Positions 27,692 through 36,156 of a stretch of 64,000 bases of DNA are shown one piece after another. The stretch comes from an uncultured Pelagibacteraceae bacterium (GTDB lineage Bacteria > Pseudomonadota > Alphaproteobacteria > Pelagibacterales > Pelagibacteraceae): NCBI GenBank assembly GCA_902538885.1, contig CACBGU010000006.1:1-64000 (forward strand). The letters run 5' to 3'. The first letter of the stretch is position 1; every line of letters begins with the position of its first letter. The notes under the pieces were generated by a model. The model did not search any database, was not told where the DNA came from, and saw only the letters and a program-made list of their open reading frames with translations. The position numbers and the translations under genes were made by a program.

Positions 27692-29068
27692 ATGTCTGAA
27701 ACAAAGAAGCAAACATGGCTTGATTCTCTTACAATTTATAAAGATATTCGGATGGTAAGAATTCTTTTATTAGGTGCAATAAGTGGTTTCCCATGGGTAT
27801 TAATTGCAAGCAGCTTGAGTCTTTGGCTAAAAGAAGAAGGTCTTAGTAGATCGACAATTGGATGGGCAGGTTTAATTTTCGGAGTATACGCTTTCAATTA
27901 TTTGTGGGCTCCAATTATAGATAGAATTCAAATTCCAATACTAACAAAAAAATTAGGCCATAGAAGAGGCTGGATAGTTTTGATGCAATTAATTATTTTG
28001 TTAAGTCTTGTTGTTTGGAGTGTGATTAATCCAACTGAAAATTTAGCTTTATTAATTACTGTAGGTTTAATTATTGCTATTGCGTCAGCAACCCAAGATA
28101 TAACTGTAGATGCATTAAGAATTGAACAGATAAATGAAAATGAGGGAAAATTAATGGCTGCTGGTGCAGCTATGGCTGTTGTTGGTTGGTGGACAGGTTA
28201 TAAATTAGGTGGAGTTATTGCTTTATTCACAGCAGAATTTTTTGAAAACATAGGGGTAGCTGACTACTGGCAAGCTACTTTTTTAATTTTGGGTATTTTG
28301 ATAATTTTAATGAACATAGGATTAATGTTTGTTCATGAACCTATAGAGACAAACAGACAAGAAAAACAGAGAGAAACAGACAAATTAATTGAAGGAAAAC
28401 TTGGGTCTAGCAATATTATTACAAACTTTATCGCATATATTACAGGAACTGTAGGAGGACCTATTATTAGTTTTTTTAGAAAAAATGGTTTTGCCATTGC
28501 AGCTGGAATTTTAGGATTTGTTTTCTTGTTTAAGATAGGTGAGGCATTTATGGGAAGAATGTCTATTGTTTTTTATAAAGAAATTGGTTTTTCCAAAGGT
28601 CAAATTGCAATTTATTCAAAAGGACTTGGCTGGATAACAACAGTTGTATTTACTTTGTTGGGTGGAGTAATGGCCATGAGAGCTGGAACAATTAAAACTA
28701 TGTTCTTTGCTGGTGGGTTAATGGCTATAACCAATCTTTTATTTGCAGTTTTAGCATGGACTGGAAAATCAGAAATTTTATTTGCAATTGCAGTTATAGC
28801 TGATGATATCACAGCAGCTTTTGCAACTGTAGCATTTGTTGCATTTATATCATTACTAGTTGATAGAACTTATACAGCGACACAGTATGCATTACTTGCT
28901 TCAATTGGCACTGCTGGTCGTACTACTTTAGCTTCATCCTCAGGAGCTTTGGTAGACTGGTTAAATGGAGATTGGGGAACATTTTTTATTTTAACGACTA
29001 TTATGGTGATACCGTCGTTGATTTGTTTGTGGTTAATTAAAAACAAAATTAAAATTGGTGCAAAATAA
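27692..29068 (+). CDS. ampG: AmpG-like major facilitator superfamily permease
   Basis: About 458 residues with around twelve membrane helices. The MFS pattern of AmpG is present: WLKEEGLSRSTIGWAGL, the loop DRIQIPILTKKLGHRRGW, and ASATQDITVDALRIEQI, which is characteristic of AmpG (QD-x-x-x-D-A-R). AmpG imports anhydro-muropeptides for cell-wall recycling. ATG 27692 has a GGAGA Shine-Dalgarno at 27679-27683; an upstream TTG at 27677 is less likely. It overlaps the NlpC/P60 gene by 14 bp, and that pairing supports a peptidoglycan role. Confidence 0.85.
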   Translation: MSETKKQTWLDSLTIYKDIRMVRILLLGAISGFPWVLIASSLSLWLKEEGLSRSTIGWAGLIFGVYAFNYLWAPIIDRIQIPILTKKLGHRRGWIVLMQLIILLSLVVWSVINPTENLALLITVGLIIAIASATQDITVDALRIEQINENEGKLMAAGAAMAVVGWWTGYKLGGVIALFTAEFFENIGVADYWQATFLILGILIILMNIGLMFVHEPIETNRQEKQRETDKLIEGKLGSSNIITNFIAYITGTVGGPIISFFRKNGFAIAAGILGFVFLFKIGEAFMGRMSIVFYKEIGFSKGQIAIYSKGLGWITTVVFTLLGGVMAMRAGTIKTMFFAGGLMAITNLLFAVLAWTGKSEILFAIAVIADDITAAFATVAFVAFISLLVDRTYTATQYALLASIGTAGRTTLASSSGALVDWLNGDWGTFFILTTIMVIPSLICLWLIKNKIKIGAK

Positions 29069-29804
29069 TTTTTACTTCATAGGTAATTTTTCGAATATTT
29101 ATAAAAATCCTTCGAAAAGATCTGAGGTAACTTCACAAATTATATATGGTGAAAAATTCAAAATATTAGCAAAAAATAAAAGTTGGATAAAAATTAAAAC
29201 TTTATTTGATAATTATAAGGGTTTTATTAAAAATTCAAAATATACAGAAAAATTTAGCCCCAATTATAAAGTCAGCTCACTAAAAGCAAAGATTTATAAA
29301 AAACCTGGAATTGGAACTAGCAGTTGGCTTCCACTTGCATCCAAATTATCTGTATTTGAGCAATATAAAAATTACGTAAAAATTGAAAAAAATAAATGGA
29401 TTAAAAAAGCAGATATTAAAAAAATAAACCAAAAAGAAAATAATTTTACAAAAATATTTAAAAAATTTCTCGATGTAAAATATGTTTGGGGTGGAAAAAC
29501 ATTTAAAGGTATTGATTGTTCAGCCTTATTGCAAATATTTTATTTTTATAATAATTCGTTTTATCCAAGAGATACAAAAGATCAGATCAAATATACAAAA
29601 AAGAATTCTAAGAAAAGACTATTTAAAAAAGGAGACATTATTTTTTGGAAAGGTCATGTTGCTATGTGTTTAAATTCTAAACAACTAATTCACGCTTATG
29701 GTCCAGAAAGAAAAGTAATTATTATGCCAATTATAGAAACAATTAATAGAATTGAAAAAACTGCCAAGCTAAAAGTAAAAAAAGTATCTAGAATAAAATA
29801 TTAA
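29055..29804 (+). CDS. SH3-domain NlpC/P60 cell-wall peptidase
   Basis: A 249-residue protein with two bacterial SH3 repeats (about residues 5-55 and 68-115), then an NlpC/P60 domain (about 125-249). The catalytic cysteine is in FKGIDCSALLQIF, the histidine in FWKGHVAMCL, and the third polar residue in IHAYGPERK. Related YkfC/DvlA-like enzymes cut the gamma-D-Glu to diamino-acid bond of muropeptides. No signal peptide is visible, so a cytosolic recycling role is likely. Start is TTG 29055 or GTG 29058, uncertain; translation is coupled to ampG. Confidence 0.85.
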   Translation: MVQNNFYFIGNFSNIYKNPSKRSEVTSQIIYGEKFKILAKNKSWIKIKTLFDNYKGFIKNSKYTEKFSPNYKVSSLKAKIYKKPGIGTSSWLPLASKLSVFEQYKNYVKIEKNKWIKKADIKKINQKENNFTKIFKKFLDVKYVWGGKTFKGIDCSALLQIFYFYNNSFYPRDTKDQIKYTKKNSKKRLFKKGDIIFWKGHVAMCLNSKQLIHAYGPERKVIIMPIIETINRIEKTAKLKVKKVSRIKY

Positions 29805-30697
29805 TTTCTTCCAAAGTCAGGTTTATCAATATCTTGTTTTAATTTGATGATTTTTGACCTTACTTTTTTAGTCTGAATAAGTTTCTTTACAATAGACTTA
29901 TTATTTTTTGAATTAATATCTTTTTTAAATTGATTTAAATTTTTAATAAATAAATCAATCGCTTTTGAAATATTATTTTTATTGTTAAAAAAAATATCTC
30001 TCCACATGATTTCATTTGATGCTGCAATCCTAGAAAAATCTCGTAATCCACCAGCGCTATATTTGATTAGCTCATAATTTTGTTTTTTCTCAAAATCTTG
30101 CGCAGATTTCACCAGATTATATGCAATTAAGTGTGGTAAATGACTGGTAATAGAAAAAATTTTGTCATGTTTTTCAGCACTCATAACAACTACTTTTGCT
30201 CCAATTTTTTTCCAAAACTTAGTTAGAATATTTATATTATTTTTTTTAATATTTTTTTCTTTAATTATTATGCACCATCTATCAGTAAACATATTTTCTT
30301 TACCATGCTCTGGTCCACTGACCTCTGATCCAGCTATTGGGTGACTTTGAATCCAATGAATACCTTTCTTTAAAAATTTATTTATAATTTTAGAAGTTTC
30401 AATTTTTGAAGAACCAATATCTGTAATCAATGTTTTCGATGGTATAAATTTATTAATTTTTAAAATAATGTTTTTGTATTCACTCATTGGTGTACAAAAG
30501 ATTATTAAATCAGAATTACTTACACCTTCTTTTAATGATTTAACAATTGTTCCAGGTAATTTTAATCTTTTTATCTTAGCAAGATTTGATTTTGATTTTT
30601 CGTAAATAAATATTTTTTTTGCTATTTTTTTTTTGCTAATACGCCTTAATAAAGATGAACCTAATAATCCACAGCCAATAATTAAAATATTTTTCAT
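29801..30697 (-). CDS. tyrA: Prephenate/arogenate dehydrogenase
   Basis: A 298-residue NAD(P)-dependent dehydrogenase for tyrosine synthesis. It has an N-terminal Rossmann motif IIGCGLLGSSLLRR, a LIIFCTPMSEYKN strand, and the substrate-site block WIQSHPIAGSEVSGPEHGK, diagnostic of the TyrA/TyrC family. Prephenate and arogenate versions cannot be separated here. It lies directly after hisC with an ATGA overlap; hisC-tyrC pairs are common in alphaproteobacteria, where the HisC-like aminotransferase also handles aromatic keto acids. Its stop shares TTAA with the convergent NlpC/P60 gene. Confidence 0.9.
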   Translation of the reverse strand: MKNILIIGCGLLGSSLLRRISKKKIAKKIFIYEKSKSNLAKIKRLKLPGTIVKSLKEGVSNSDLIIFCTPMSEYKNIILKINKFIPSKTLITDIGSSKIETSKIINKFLKKGIHWIQSHPIAGSEVSGPEHGKENMFTDRWCIIIKEKNIKKNNINILTKFWKKIGAKVVVMSAEKHDKIFSITSHLPHLIAYNLVKSAQDFEKKQNYELIKYSAGGLRDFSRIAASNEIMWRDIFFNNKNNISKAIDLFIKNLNQFKKDINSKNNKSIVKKLIQTKKVRSKIIKLKQDIDKPDFGRN

Positions 30698-31782
30698 TTT
30701 TTCAATACTTGCTTAATAACATTCATAAACTTTAAGTTTTCTTTTTTAGATCCAATAGTTAACCTTAATTTATTCTTTATATGATAACCATCTTCTGTTG
30801 ATCTTAAAATAATTCCCTTATTTTTAAGTTTTTCATACAGGAATTTTGCTGAATATCTGCATTTTTCGAAATTAAGTAATAAAAAATTTGCTGAAACTGA
30901 ATTTGAAAAAATATTATATGTCTCAAGAAATTTCTTAATTTTTTCAGAATATAATAAATTATGTCTAATCGATTTATTTATGAAAGCTTTATCCTTCAGT
31001 GACTCGGTGGCAGCTAATTGAGCAATACCATTTACATTAAATGGTGGTTTTATAACATTTAGCGCATCAACAATTTTTTTTTGATCCATATCCCCAACCT
31101 ACTCTAAGAGAAGCTAATCCAAACATTTTTGAAAAAGTTCTAAGGATGAAAACATTGTCTTTATTTTTAAACAAATCTAACCCAGATGAATAATCTTTGT
31201 TTTTCATATATTCTGCATAGGCATCATCAATAACTAGTAAAATTTTTTTATTTAATCTTTTTCTTAACTCTAAAACTTCTTTTTTCGTTAAGTAAGTTCC
31301 TGTTGGATTATTTGGGTTAGCTATAAAAACAATTCTAGTTTTTTTTGTTATTTTTTTTAAAATTTCATTTACTGAAACTTTAAAATTAATTTCTTTTGCA
31401 AATGCAACTTTTGCACCTACAATTTTTGAGTAAATTCTGTACATTAAAAAACTGTACTCTGGTACCACAACCTCATCTTTTGGGTTTAAAAATAACTGAC
31501 AGAGCATTTGGATAACTTCATCTGAACCAGCTCCACAAATAATTTTCTCAGAATTACATTTATAAGCTTTAGATATTGCTTTTCTTAAATTTTGAGATTT
31601 TCCATCTGGATATTTATCTAAATTCAGATTTTTATTTGATATTATTTTCTTTGCTTTAGGGCTCATACCTAAAGCAGACTCATTTGCAGAAAGCTTAATT
31701 ACGTTCTTAAGTTTTTTTTAACTTTTGATTTACCAGGCTTATAAGCTTCAATTTTAAATTTTTTGAAATTTGGAGTTATCAT
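30694..31782 (-). pseudogene. hisC: Histidinol-phosphate aminotransferase hisC, split by two homopolymer frameshifts
   Basis: The gene is read in three pieces that join into one roughly 362-residue HisC of normal length. Segment 1 starts at ATG 31782 (MITPNFKKFKIEAYKPGKSK) and runs into a stop after an A8 tract (T8 at 31712-31719 on the plus strand). Segment 2 carries KLSANESALGMSPK and the PLP-lysine FSKMFGLASLRVGWGYG, then ends after an A9 tract (T9 at 31074-31082). Segment 3 (VDALNVIKPPFNVNG onward) finishes the fold. The shifts are opposite in sign, -1 and +1. It could be a real pseudogene, slippage-rescued, or sequencing error. Confidence 0.8.
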
Positions 31783-31855
31783 TTTTTTTAATTTATGTGC
31801 TCTTTATAGATAAAATTACAAAATTTTATAGAGAATAAGAGGTTTTTTTAAAAAA

Positions 31856-31884
31856 TTGACATAATAAATAAGTTCTAGTAAAAA
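31856..31884 (+). promoter_or_regulatory. Predicted sigma70-type promoter for metX
   Basis: A perfect -35 hexamer TTGACA (31856-31861) is followed, after 17 bp, by TAAAAA (31879-31884) as a weaker -10. The expected transcription start, six to seven bases later, falls at about 31890-31891, the first bases of the SAM-II RNA. That coincidence supports the assignment. No experimental start is known. Confidence 0.5.
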
Positions 31885-31888
31885 AATT

Positions 31889-31947
31889 ATGCGCTGATTT
31901 AACTGAATTGCGAGCGCTTAAAAAAAACCGCTAAAATAGTTTTTTTT
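31889..31947 (+). ncRNA. SAM-II riboswitch
   Basis: The RNA matches the SAM-II family. P1 is GCGCT (31891-31895) with AGCGC (31913-31917). The loop carries the conserved GATTTAAC and TTGC, and the tail carries GCTAAAA (31930-31936). AACT in the loop (31901-31904) complements AGTT (31938-31941), closing the H-type pseudoknot. SAM binding would repress metX. A T8 run (31940-31947) follows directly, and no Shine-Dalgarno precedes the metX ATG at 31974, so termination may be the mechanism. Family call is by recalled consensus. Confidence 0.88.
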
Positions 31948-31973
31948 CTCACAATTCGAAACAGTCAAAAACT

Positions 31974-33089
31974 ATGAATACTGAGAAAAACATAAAAACT
32001 TTAATTGTAAAGAAACCACTAAAATTAGACTGTGGGAAGACCATAAAAGATTTTCCAATAGCCTATGAAACTTACGGTTCACTTAATTCAAAAAAAGATA
32101 ATGCAATATTAGTTTTTCACGCTCTAACAGGAGATCAATTTGTAACTGGTATAAACCCTGTAACTAACAAAGAGGGTTGGTGGAGTTATGCAGTAGGTCC
32201 TGATAAAGCTATCGATACGAATAAATATTTTGTTATTTGCTCTAACGTAATTGGTGGATGTATGGGATCATACGGACCAAGTCATAAAGATCCTGATCAA
32301 AAAATTTTTGGAACAAATTTTCCTGTTATTACAATTAATGATATGGTGAATGCTCAATATAATTTACTTGATCATTTTGGTATTGATAAACTGTTTTCTA
32401 TAACTGGTGGTTCAATGGGAGGTATGCAAGTCCTTCAGTTTATTAGCAACTTTCCTAATAAATCAAAAACTGTGATACCAATAGCAACCACATCTAGTCA
32501 TTCAGCTCAAAATATTGCTTTTAATGAGCTAGGTAGACAAGCTATTACAGCTGATAGTAACTGGAAAGATGGGAATTATACATCAAACAATACTAATCCT
32601 GGAAAAGGATTGGCAGTAGCTAGAATGGCAGCTCATATTACTTATTTATCTAAAAAAGGTTTGCAGGAAAAATTTGGAAGAAAGTTACAAGAAAGAGAAG
32701 ATCTTAAATTTGGATTTGACGCTGACTTTCAAATAGAAAGTTATTTAAGATATCAAGGATCAGTTTTCGTAGATAGATTTGATGCAAATAGTTATCTTTA
32801 TATTACTAGAGCTATGGATTATTTTGATTTAGCTAAGCAATTTAAAGGTAATCTTTCAGATGCATTTATAAATACAAAAGCGAAATTTTTTATAATTTCA
32901 TTTACTTCAGATTGGCTTTATCCAACCCAAGAAAACAAAGATATTGTGATTGCTTTAAACTCAATAGGAGCTGATGTTGGATTTGTAGAAATTGAGTCGG
33001 ATAAAGGTCACGACTCCTTTTTACTAGACGTTCCTGATTTCTTAAGTGCACTTAAAAATTTTTTAGATAAATCTTACGAAGAAAATTAA
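31974..33089 (+). CDS. metX: Homoserine O-acyltransferase MetX
   Basis: A 371-residue alpha/beta-hydrolase-fold acyltransferase that activates homoserine for methionine synthesis. The nucleophile S147 is in TGGSMGGMQVLQF, the acid is the Asp of TSDWLYPTQ, and the base is the His of DKGHDSFLLD. YETYGSLNS and GPSHKDPDQ are family blocks. It is the first gene after the SAM-II riboswitch, consistent with repression by SAM. It precedes metW by two bases. Whether acetyl- or succinyl-CoA is used cannot be told reliably from sequence. Confidence 0.96.
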   Translation: MNTEKNIKTLIVKKPLKLDCGKTIKDFPIAYETYGSLNSKKDNAILVFHALTGDQFVTGINPVTNKEGWWSYAVGPDKAIDTNKYFVICSNVIGGCMGSYGPSHKDPDQKIFGTNFPVITINDMVNAQYNLLDHFGIDKLFSITGGSMGGMQVLQFISNFPNKSKTVIPIATTSSHSAQNIAFNELGRQAITADSNWKDGNYTSNNTNPGKGLAVARMAAHITYLSKKGLQEKFGRKLQEREDLKFGFDADFQIESYLRYQGSVFVDRFDANSYLYITRAMDYFDLAKQFKGNLSDAFINTKAKFFIISFTSDWLYPTQENKDIVIALNSIGADVGFVEIESDKGHDSFLLDVPDFLSALKNFLDKSYEEN

Positions 33090-33091
33090 TT

Positions 33092-33688
33092 ATGAAAAAT
33101 GAATTTCAGGTAATAGCAGATTTAATTGAAAAAGATAAGAAAGTCTTAGATGTAGGTTGTGCTGATGGAACTTTAATGAAATTTTTAAAGGATAATAAAA
33201 ATATAAATATAAGAGGATTAGAGATTTCAAAAGAAAAAGTACAAGAATGTATTGCAAAAGGTTTAACTGTAATTGAAGGAAATGCCGAAAAAGATTTAAA
33301 TCAATTTCCAGACAAATCATTTGATTATGTTGTTTTAAGTCAAACCCTTCAAGCTTTTCTTAATCCTGAATTAGTTTTAGATGAACTTTTAAGAGTTGGA
33401 GAAAAAGCAATAGTTACAATTCCTAATTTTGGATACTGGAAAGTAAGATTTCATTTATTATTAAAAGGTACAATGCCAGTTACAAAAACATTACCAGATG
33501 AATGGTATAACACACCAAATTTACATATGTGTACAATCAAAGATTTTTTTCACTTTGTAAAATCTAAAGATATAAAGATTTTTAAATCACTCGCTTTAAA
33601 TAATCTTAATTCATCAATAATAAATGAGAGTAATTTAGGAGTTAAAAATTTATTTGCAGATCTAGGTATATTTTTGATAGAAAAATAA
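33092..33688 (+). CDS. metW: MetW methionine biosynthesis protein
   Basis: A 198-residue SAM-methyltransferase-fold protein. It has VLDVGCADGTLMKFL (motif I), RGLEISKEKVQECIAKG, VVLSQTLQAFLNPELVLDE and the MetW-typical IVTIPNFGYWKVRFHLL. MetW partners MetX; the pair metX-metW is widespread in proteobacteria and is needed for full homoserine acylation. No catalytic methyltransferase reaction is established. Its position confirms the metX identity, and both genes share the SAM-II-controlled transcript. Confidence 0.95.
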   Translation: MKNEFQVIADLIEKDKKVLDVGCADGTLMKFLKDNKNINIRGLEISKEKVQECIAKGLTVIEGNAEKDLNQFPDKSFDYVVLSQTLQAFLNPELVLDELLRVGEKAIVTIPNFGYWKVRFHLLLKGTMPVTKTLPDEWYNTPNLHMCTIKDFFHFVKSKDIKIFKSLALNNLNSSIINESNLGVKNLFADLGIFLIEK

Positions 33689-33689
33689 A

Positions 33690-34409
33690 ATGCGTATTGA
33701 AATTATACCTTGTCTTCAAGATAACTATAGCTATTTAATAATAGATGAAAGTAACAAATCTGCGTGTGTTGTAGATCCCAGTGAGTCTGAACCAATAGTA
33801 AATTTCCTAAATAATAAAAATATAAAATTAAAATACATTCTTAATACTCATCATCACTATGATCATATTGGAGGAAATCAAGAATTAAAAAAAAAATATG
33901 GATCAGTTGTTGTGGGTTTTAAAGGAGACTCGAAACGAATACCAGAGATAGATATATTGTTAGAAGATAACCAAATATGGAAAGCTGAAAACTTTGAAGC
34001 TAAAATTATGCATATACCTGGACATACTTCAGGTCATATTTGTTTTAATTTTTTTAAAGAAAAAATAGTTTTTACCGGAGATACACTTTTCTCACTTGGT
34101 TGTGGAAGAATATTTGAAGGCTCTTATGAAGAAATGTTTGAATCTTTGAACAAAATTAAATTATTACCAAAAGACACAAAAATTTATTGTGGTCATGAAT
34201 ACACTATTAACAATGCAAAATTTTGCAAAAAATATGATTCCGAAAACAAAGATTTACAAAAAAAAATAGAAAAAATAGAAAAATTAAGAGAAAATGGAAT
34301 TCCTACGATACCCTCAACTTTAAAAGAGGAATTGGAGTGTAATATATTTTTAAGAGCAAAAGATGTTAAAACCTTTTCAAAATTAAGAGATTTTAAGGAT
34401 AATTTCTAA
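33690..34409 (+). CDS. gloB: Hydroxyacylglutathione hydrolase (glyoxalase II)
   Basis: A 239-residue metallo-beta-lactamase-fold enzyme. Metal ligands are visible in NTHHHYDHIGG, HIPGHTSGHI, FTGDTLFSLGCG and CGHEYT, the set used by glyoxalase II to bind two metals. It converts S-lactoylglutathione to lactate and glutathione, finishing methylglyoxal detoxification. It is slightly short of the 250-260 residues usual for the family, but all ligand blocks remain. Begins one base after metW. Confidence 0.93.
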   Translation: MRIEIIPCLQDNYSYLIIDESNKSACVVDPSESEPIVNFLNNKNIKLKYILNTHHHYDHIGGNQELKKKYGSVVVGFKGDSKRIPEIDILLEDNQIWKAENFEAKIMHIPGHTSGHICFNFFKEKIVFTGDTLFSLGCGRIFEGSYEEMFESLNKIKLLPKDTKIYCGHEYTINNAKFCKKYDSENKDLQKKIEKIEKLRENGIPTIPSTLKEELECNIFLRAKDVKTFSKLRDFKDNF

Positions 34410-34419
34410 TTAATTCGGC

Positions 34420-34447
34420 TTGACTAAAGGCTAGCTACAACTATATT
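34420..34447 (+). promoter_or_regulatory. Predicted sigma70 promoter for rplU-rpmA
   Basis: TTGACT (34420-34425) and TATATT (34442-34447) are separated by 16 bp, a strong match to a sigma70 promoter. The start of transcription would be about 34454, leaving a roughly 20-base leader before the rplU ATG at 34474. It lies in the 64-bp gap after gloB. Confidence 0.55.
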
Positions 34448-34473
34448 GCGGTAACTTTAAATTAAATCATACT

Positions 34474-34872
34474 ATGTCATACGCAGTAATAAAAACAGGT
34501 GGAAAACAGTATAAAGTTAAATCTGGAGAAATTCTAAAGATTGAAAAATTACCAGACTCTAAACCTGAGACTAAAATAGAGTTTAATGAAATCTTGGCAT
34601 ACGGTGATGATAAATCAATTGAAATTGGAAATCCGAATGTTGAGGGTGCAAAAGTAGAGGCTGATTTAATTAAAAATAGCAAAAATAGAACTATTTTAAT
34701 TTTTAAAAAAAGAAGAAGACAAAATTCAAGAAGAAAAAATGGGCATAGACAACAATATTCTATGATAAGAATTAACAAAATTTTTTCAAAAGATGGTAAA
34801 GTGTTATCAGAAGCTGAAAAAATTTCTAAAACTTCAAAAAAAGAAGAAGTTAAGGAAGCAGTAAGTAAATAG
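34474..34872 (+). CDS. rplU: 50S ribosomal protein L21
   Basis: A 132-residue L21. The N-terminal SYAVIKTGGKQYKVKSGE is diagnostic, and KRRRQNSRRKNGHRQQYSMIRI is the family's rRNA-binding region, here shown as positions about 76-97 in the basic stretch. Standard L21 is near 103 residues; the last 25-30 residues form a Ser/Lys/Glu-rich extension (EKISKTSKKEEVKEAVSK). Some alphaproteobacterial L21 proteins have such tails. It is the first gene of the rplU-rpmA-obgE operon and sits 20-30 bases after a good promoter. Confidence 0.96.
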   Translation: MSYAVIKTGGKQYKVKSGEILKIEKLPDSKPETKIEFNEILAYGDDKSIEIGNPNVEGAKVEADLIKNSKNRTILIFKKRRRQNSRRKNGHRQQYSMIRINKIFSKDGKVLSEAEKISKTSKKEEVKEAVSK

Positions 34873-34886
34873 TTATTAGGTAAATT

Positions 34887-35141
34887 ATGGCAACAAAAAA
34901 AGCAGGTGGATCATCACGAAACGGACGAGATAGTGCCGGTAGAAGACTTGGTGTAAAAAAGTATGGTGGTGAAACAGTAATTCCTGGAAACATAATTGTT
35001 AGACAAAGAGGAACTAAGATTTTTCCAGGTGAAAATGTTGGTATGGGTAAAGATCATTCTATATTTTCAGTTGTTAAAGGGAAAGTTGTTTTCAAAAAAT
35101 CTAAATCAGATAGAACTTTCGTTTCTGTAAAGCCCAATTAA
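34887..35141 (+). CDS. rpmA: 50S ribosomal protein L27
   Basis: An 84-residue L27 with the conserved N-terminus [21 protein letters not shown], whose flexible tail reaches the peptidyl-transferase centre. The remainder, [21 protein letters not shown], is typical. No extended N-terminal propeptide is present (the Firmicute-type cleaved extension is absent). It is 14 bp after rplU and 31 bp before obgE, the standard order. Confidence 0.97.
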   Translation: MATKKAGGSSRNGRDSAGRRLGVKKYGGETVIPGNIIVRQRGTKIFPGENVGMGKDHSIFSVVKGKVVFKKSKSDRTFVSVKPN

Positions 35142-35172
35142 TAGTACAACCAATTAAAATAGATGTTGTATT

Positions 35173-36156
35173 ATGAAATTTCTCGATCAAGTTAAAATTT
35201 ATATTAAGGCTGGAAACGGTGGAGATGGATCTCCTAGTTTTAGAAGAGAGAAATATGTTGAGTTTGGTGGACCAGATGGTGGGGATGGTGGAAAAGGTGG
35301 ATCAATTATTTTAAAGTCAGAGGAAAATTTAAATACCCTTATTGATTATCGATATCAACAACACCACAAAGCCGAACGTGGGGAAAACGGTTCCGGTCAA
35401 AACCGAGCAGGAAAAGGTGGTGAAGATTTAATTTTAAAAGTTCCTCTAGGTACACAGGTATTTGAAGAAGATAACAAAACTCTTCTTTTTGATTTTAATA
35501 AAAAAGGTGAAGTATATGTTGCAGCTGCTGGTGGAAAAGGAGGTTTGGGAAACACAAGATTTAAAAGTTCTACAAATAGAGCTCCAAGAAAATTTACTAA
35601 AGGCACTATCGGAGAAGAATTTACAATATGGCTTCAATTAAAAACAATTGCTGATATTGGAATTATTGGATTACCAAATGCAGGAAAATCAAGTTTGTTA
35701 GCAGCATTAACAAATGCAAATCCAAAAATTGCAAATTACAAATTCACAACTATTAATCCAAATCTTGGTGTTGCTTCTTACGATGATAAAGAAATTACCA
35801 TTGCAGATATTCCAGGATTAGTTGAAGGAGCTCATGAAGGTATAGGCTTAGGAATACAGTTTTTAAAACATATAGAGAGATGTAAGTCTTTACTGCACTT
35901 AATTGATGTCACCAACTTAGATCTGAATGAGTCTTATAATCAGGTGAAAAATGAATTAAAAAACTACAGTGCAAAGTTATTAGAAAAAAAAGAACTAATT
36001 GTACTTAATAAAATTGATTTGATTGATGAAGAAACAGCAAATGAAGTTATAGATCATTTTTCAAAAGATAAAAATTGTGAGATTATGACAATGACAACTC
36101 TGGAAAAAGAATCTGTATCTAAAATTAAAGCAAAACTTTTGTCTTATGTATCTTAA
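35173..36156 (+). CDS. obgE: Ribosome-assembly GTPase ObgE
   Basis: A 327-residue Obg/CgtA. Residues 1 to about 158 form the Gly-rich Obg fold (AGNGGDGSPSFRREKYVEFG, GGDGGKGGS). The G domain has G1 GLPNAGKSSLL, the G2 threonine in YKFTTINPN, G3 DIPGLVEGAHEG, and G4 NKIDL. The optional C-terminal OCT domain is absent, as in many alphaproteobacteria. It acts in 50S maturation and stress signalling. Its end overlaps the proB start by 11 bp. Confidence 0.96.
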   Translation: MKFLDQVKIYIKAGNGGDGSPSFRREKYVEFGGPDGGDGGKGGSIILKSEENLNTLIDYRYQQHHKAERGENGSGQNRAGKGGEDLILKVPLGTQVFEEDNKTLLFDFNKKGEVYVAAAGGKGGLGNTRFKSSTNRAPRKFTKGTIGEEFTIWLQLKTIADIGIIGLPNAGKSSLLAALTNANPKIANYKFTTINPNLGVASYDDKEITIADIPGLVEGAHEGIGLGIQFLKHIERCKSLLHLIDVTNLDLNESYNQVKNELKNYSAKLLEKKELIVLNKIDLIDEETANEVIDHFSKDKNCEIMTMTTLEKESVSKIKAKLLSYVS

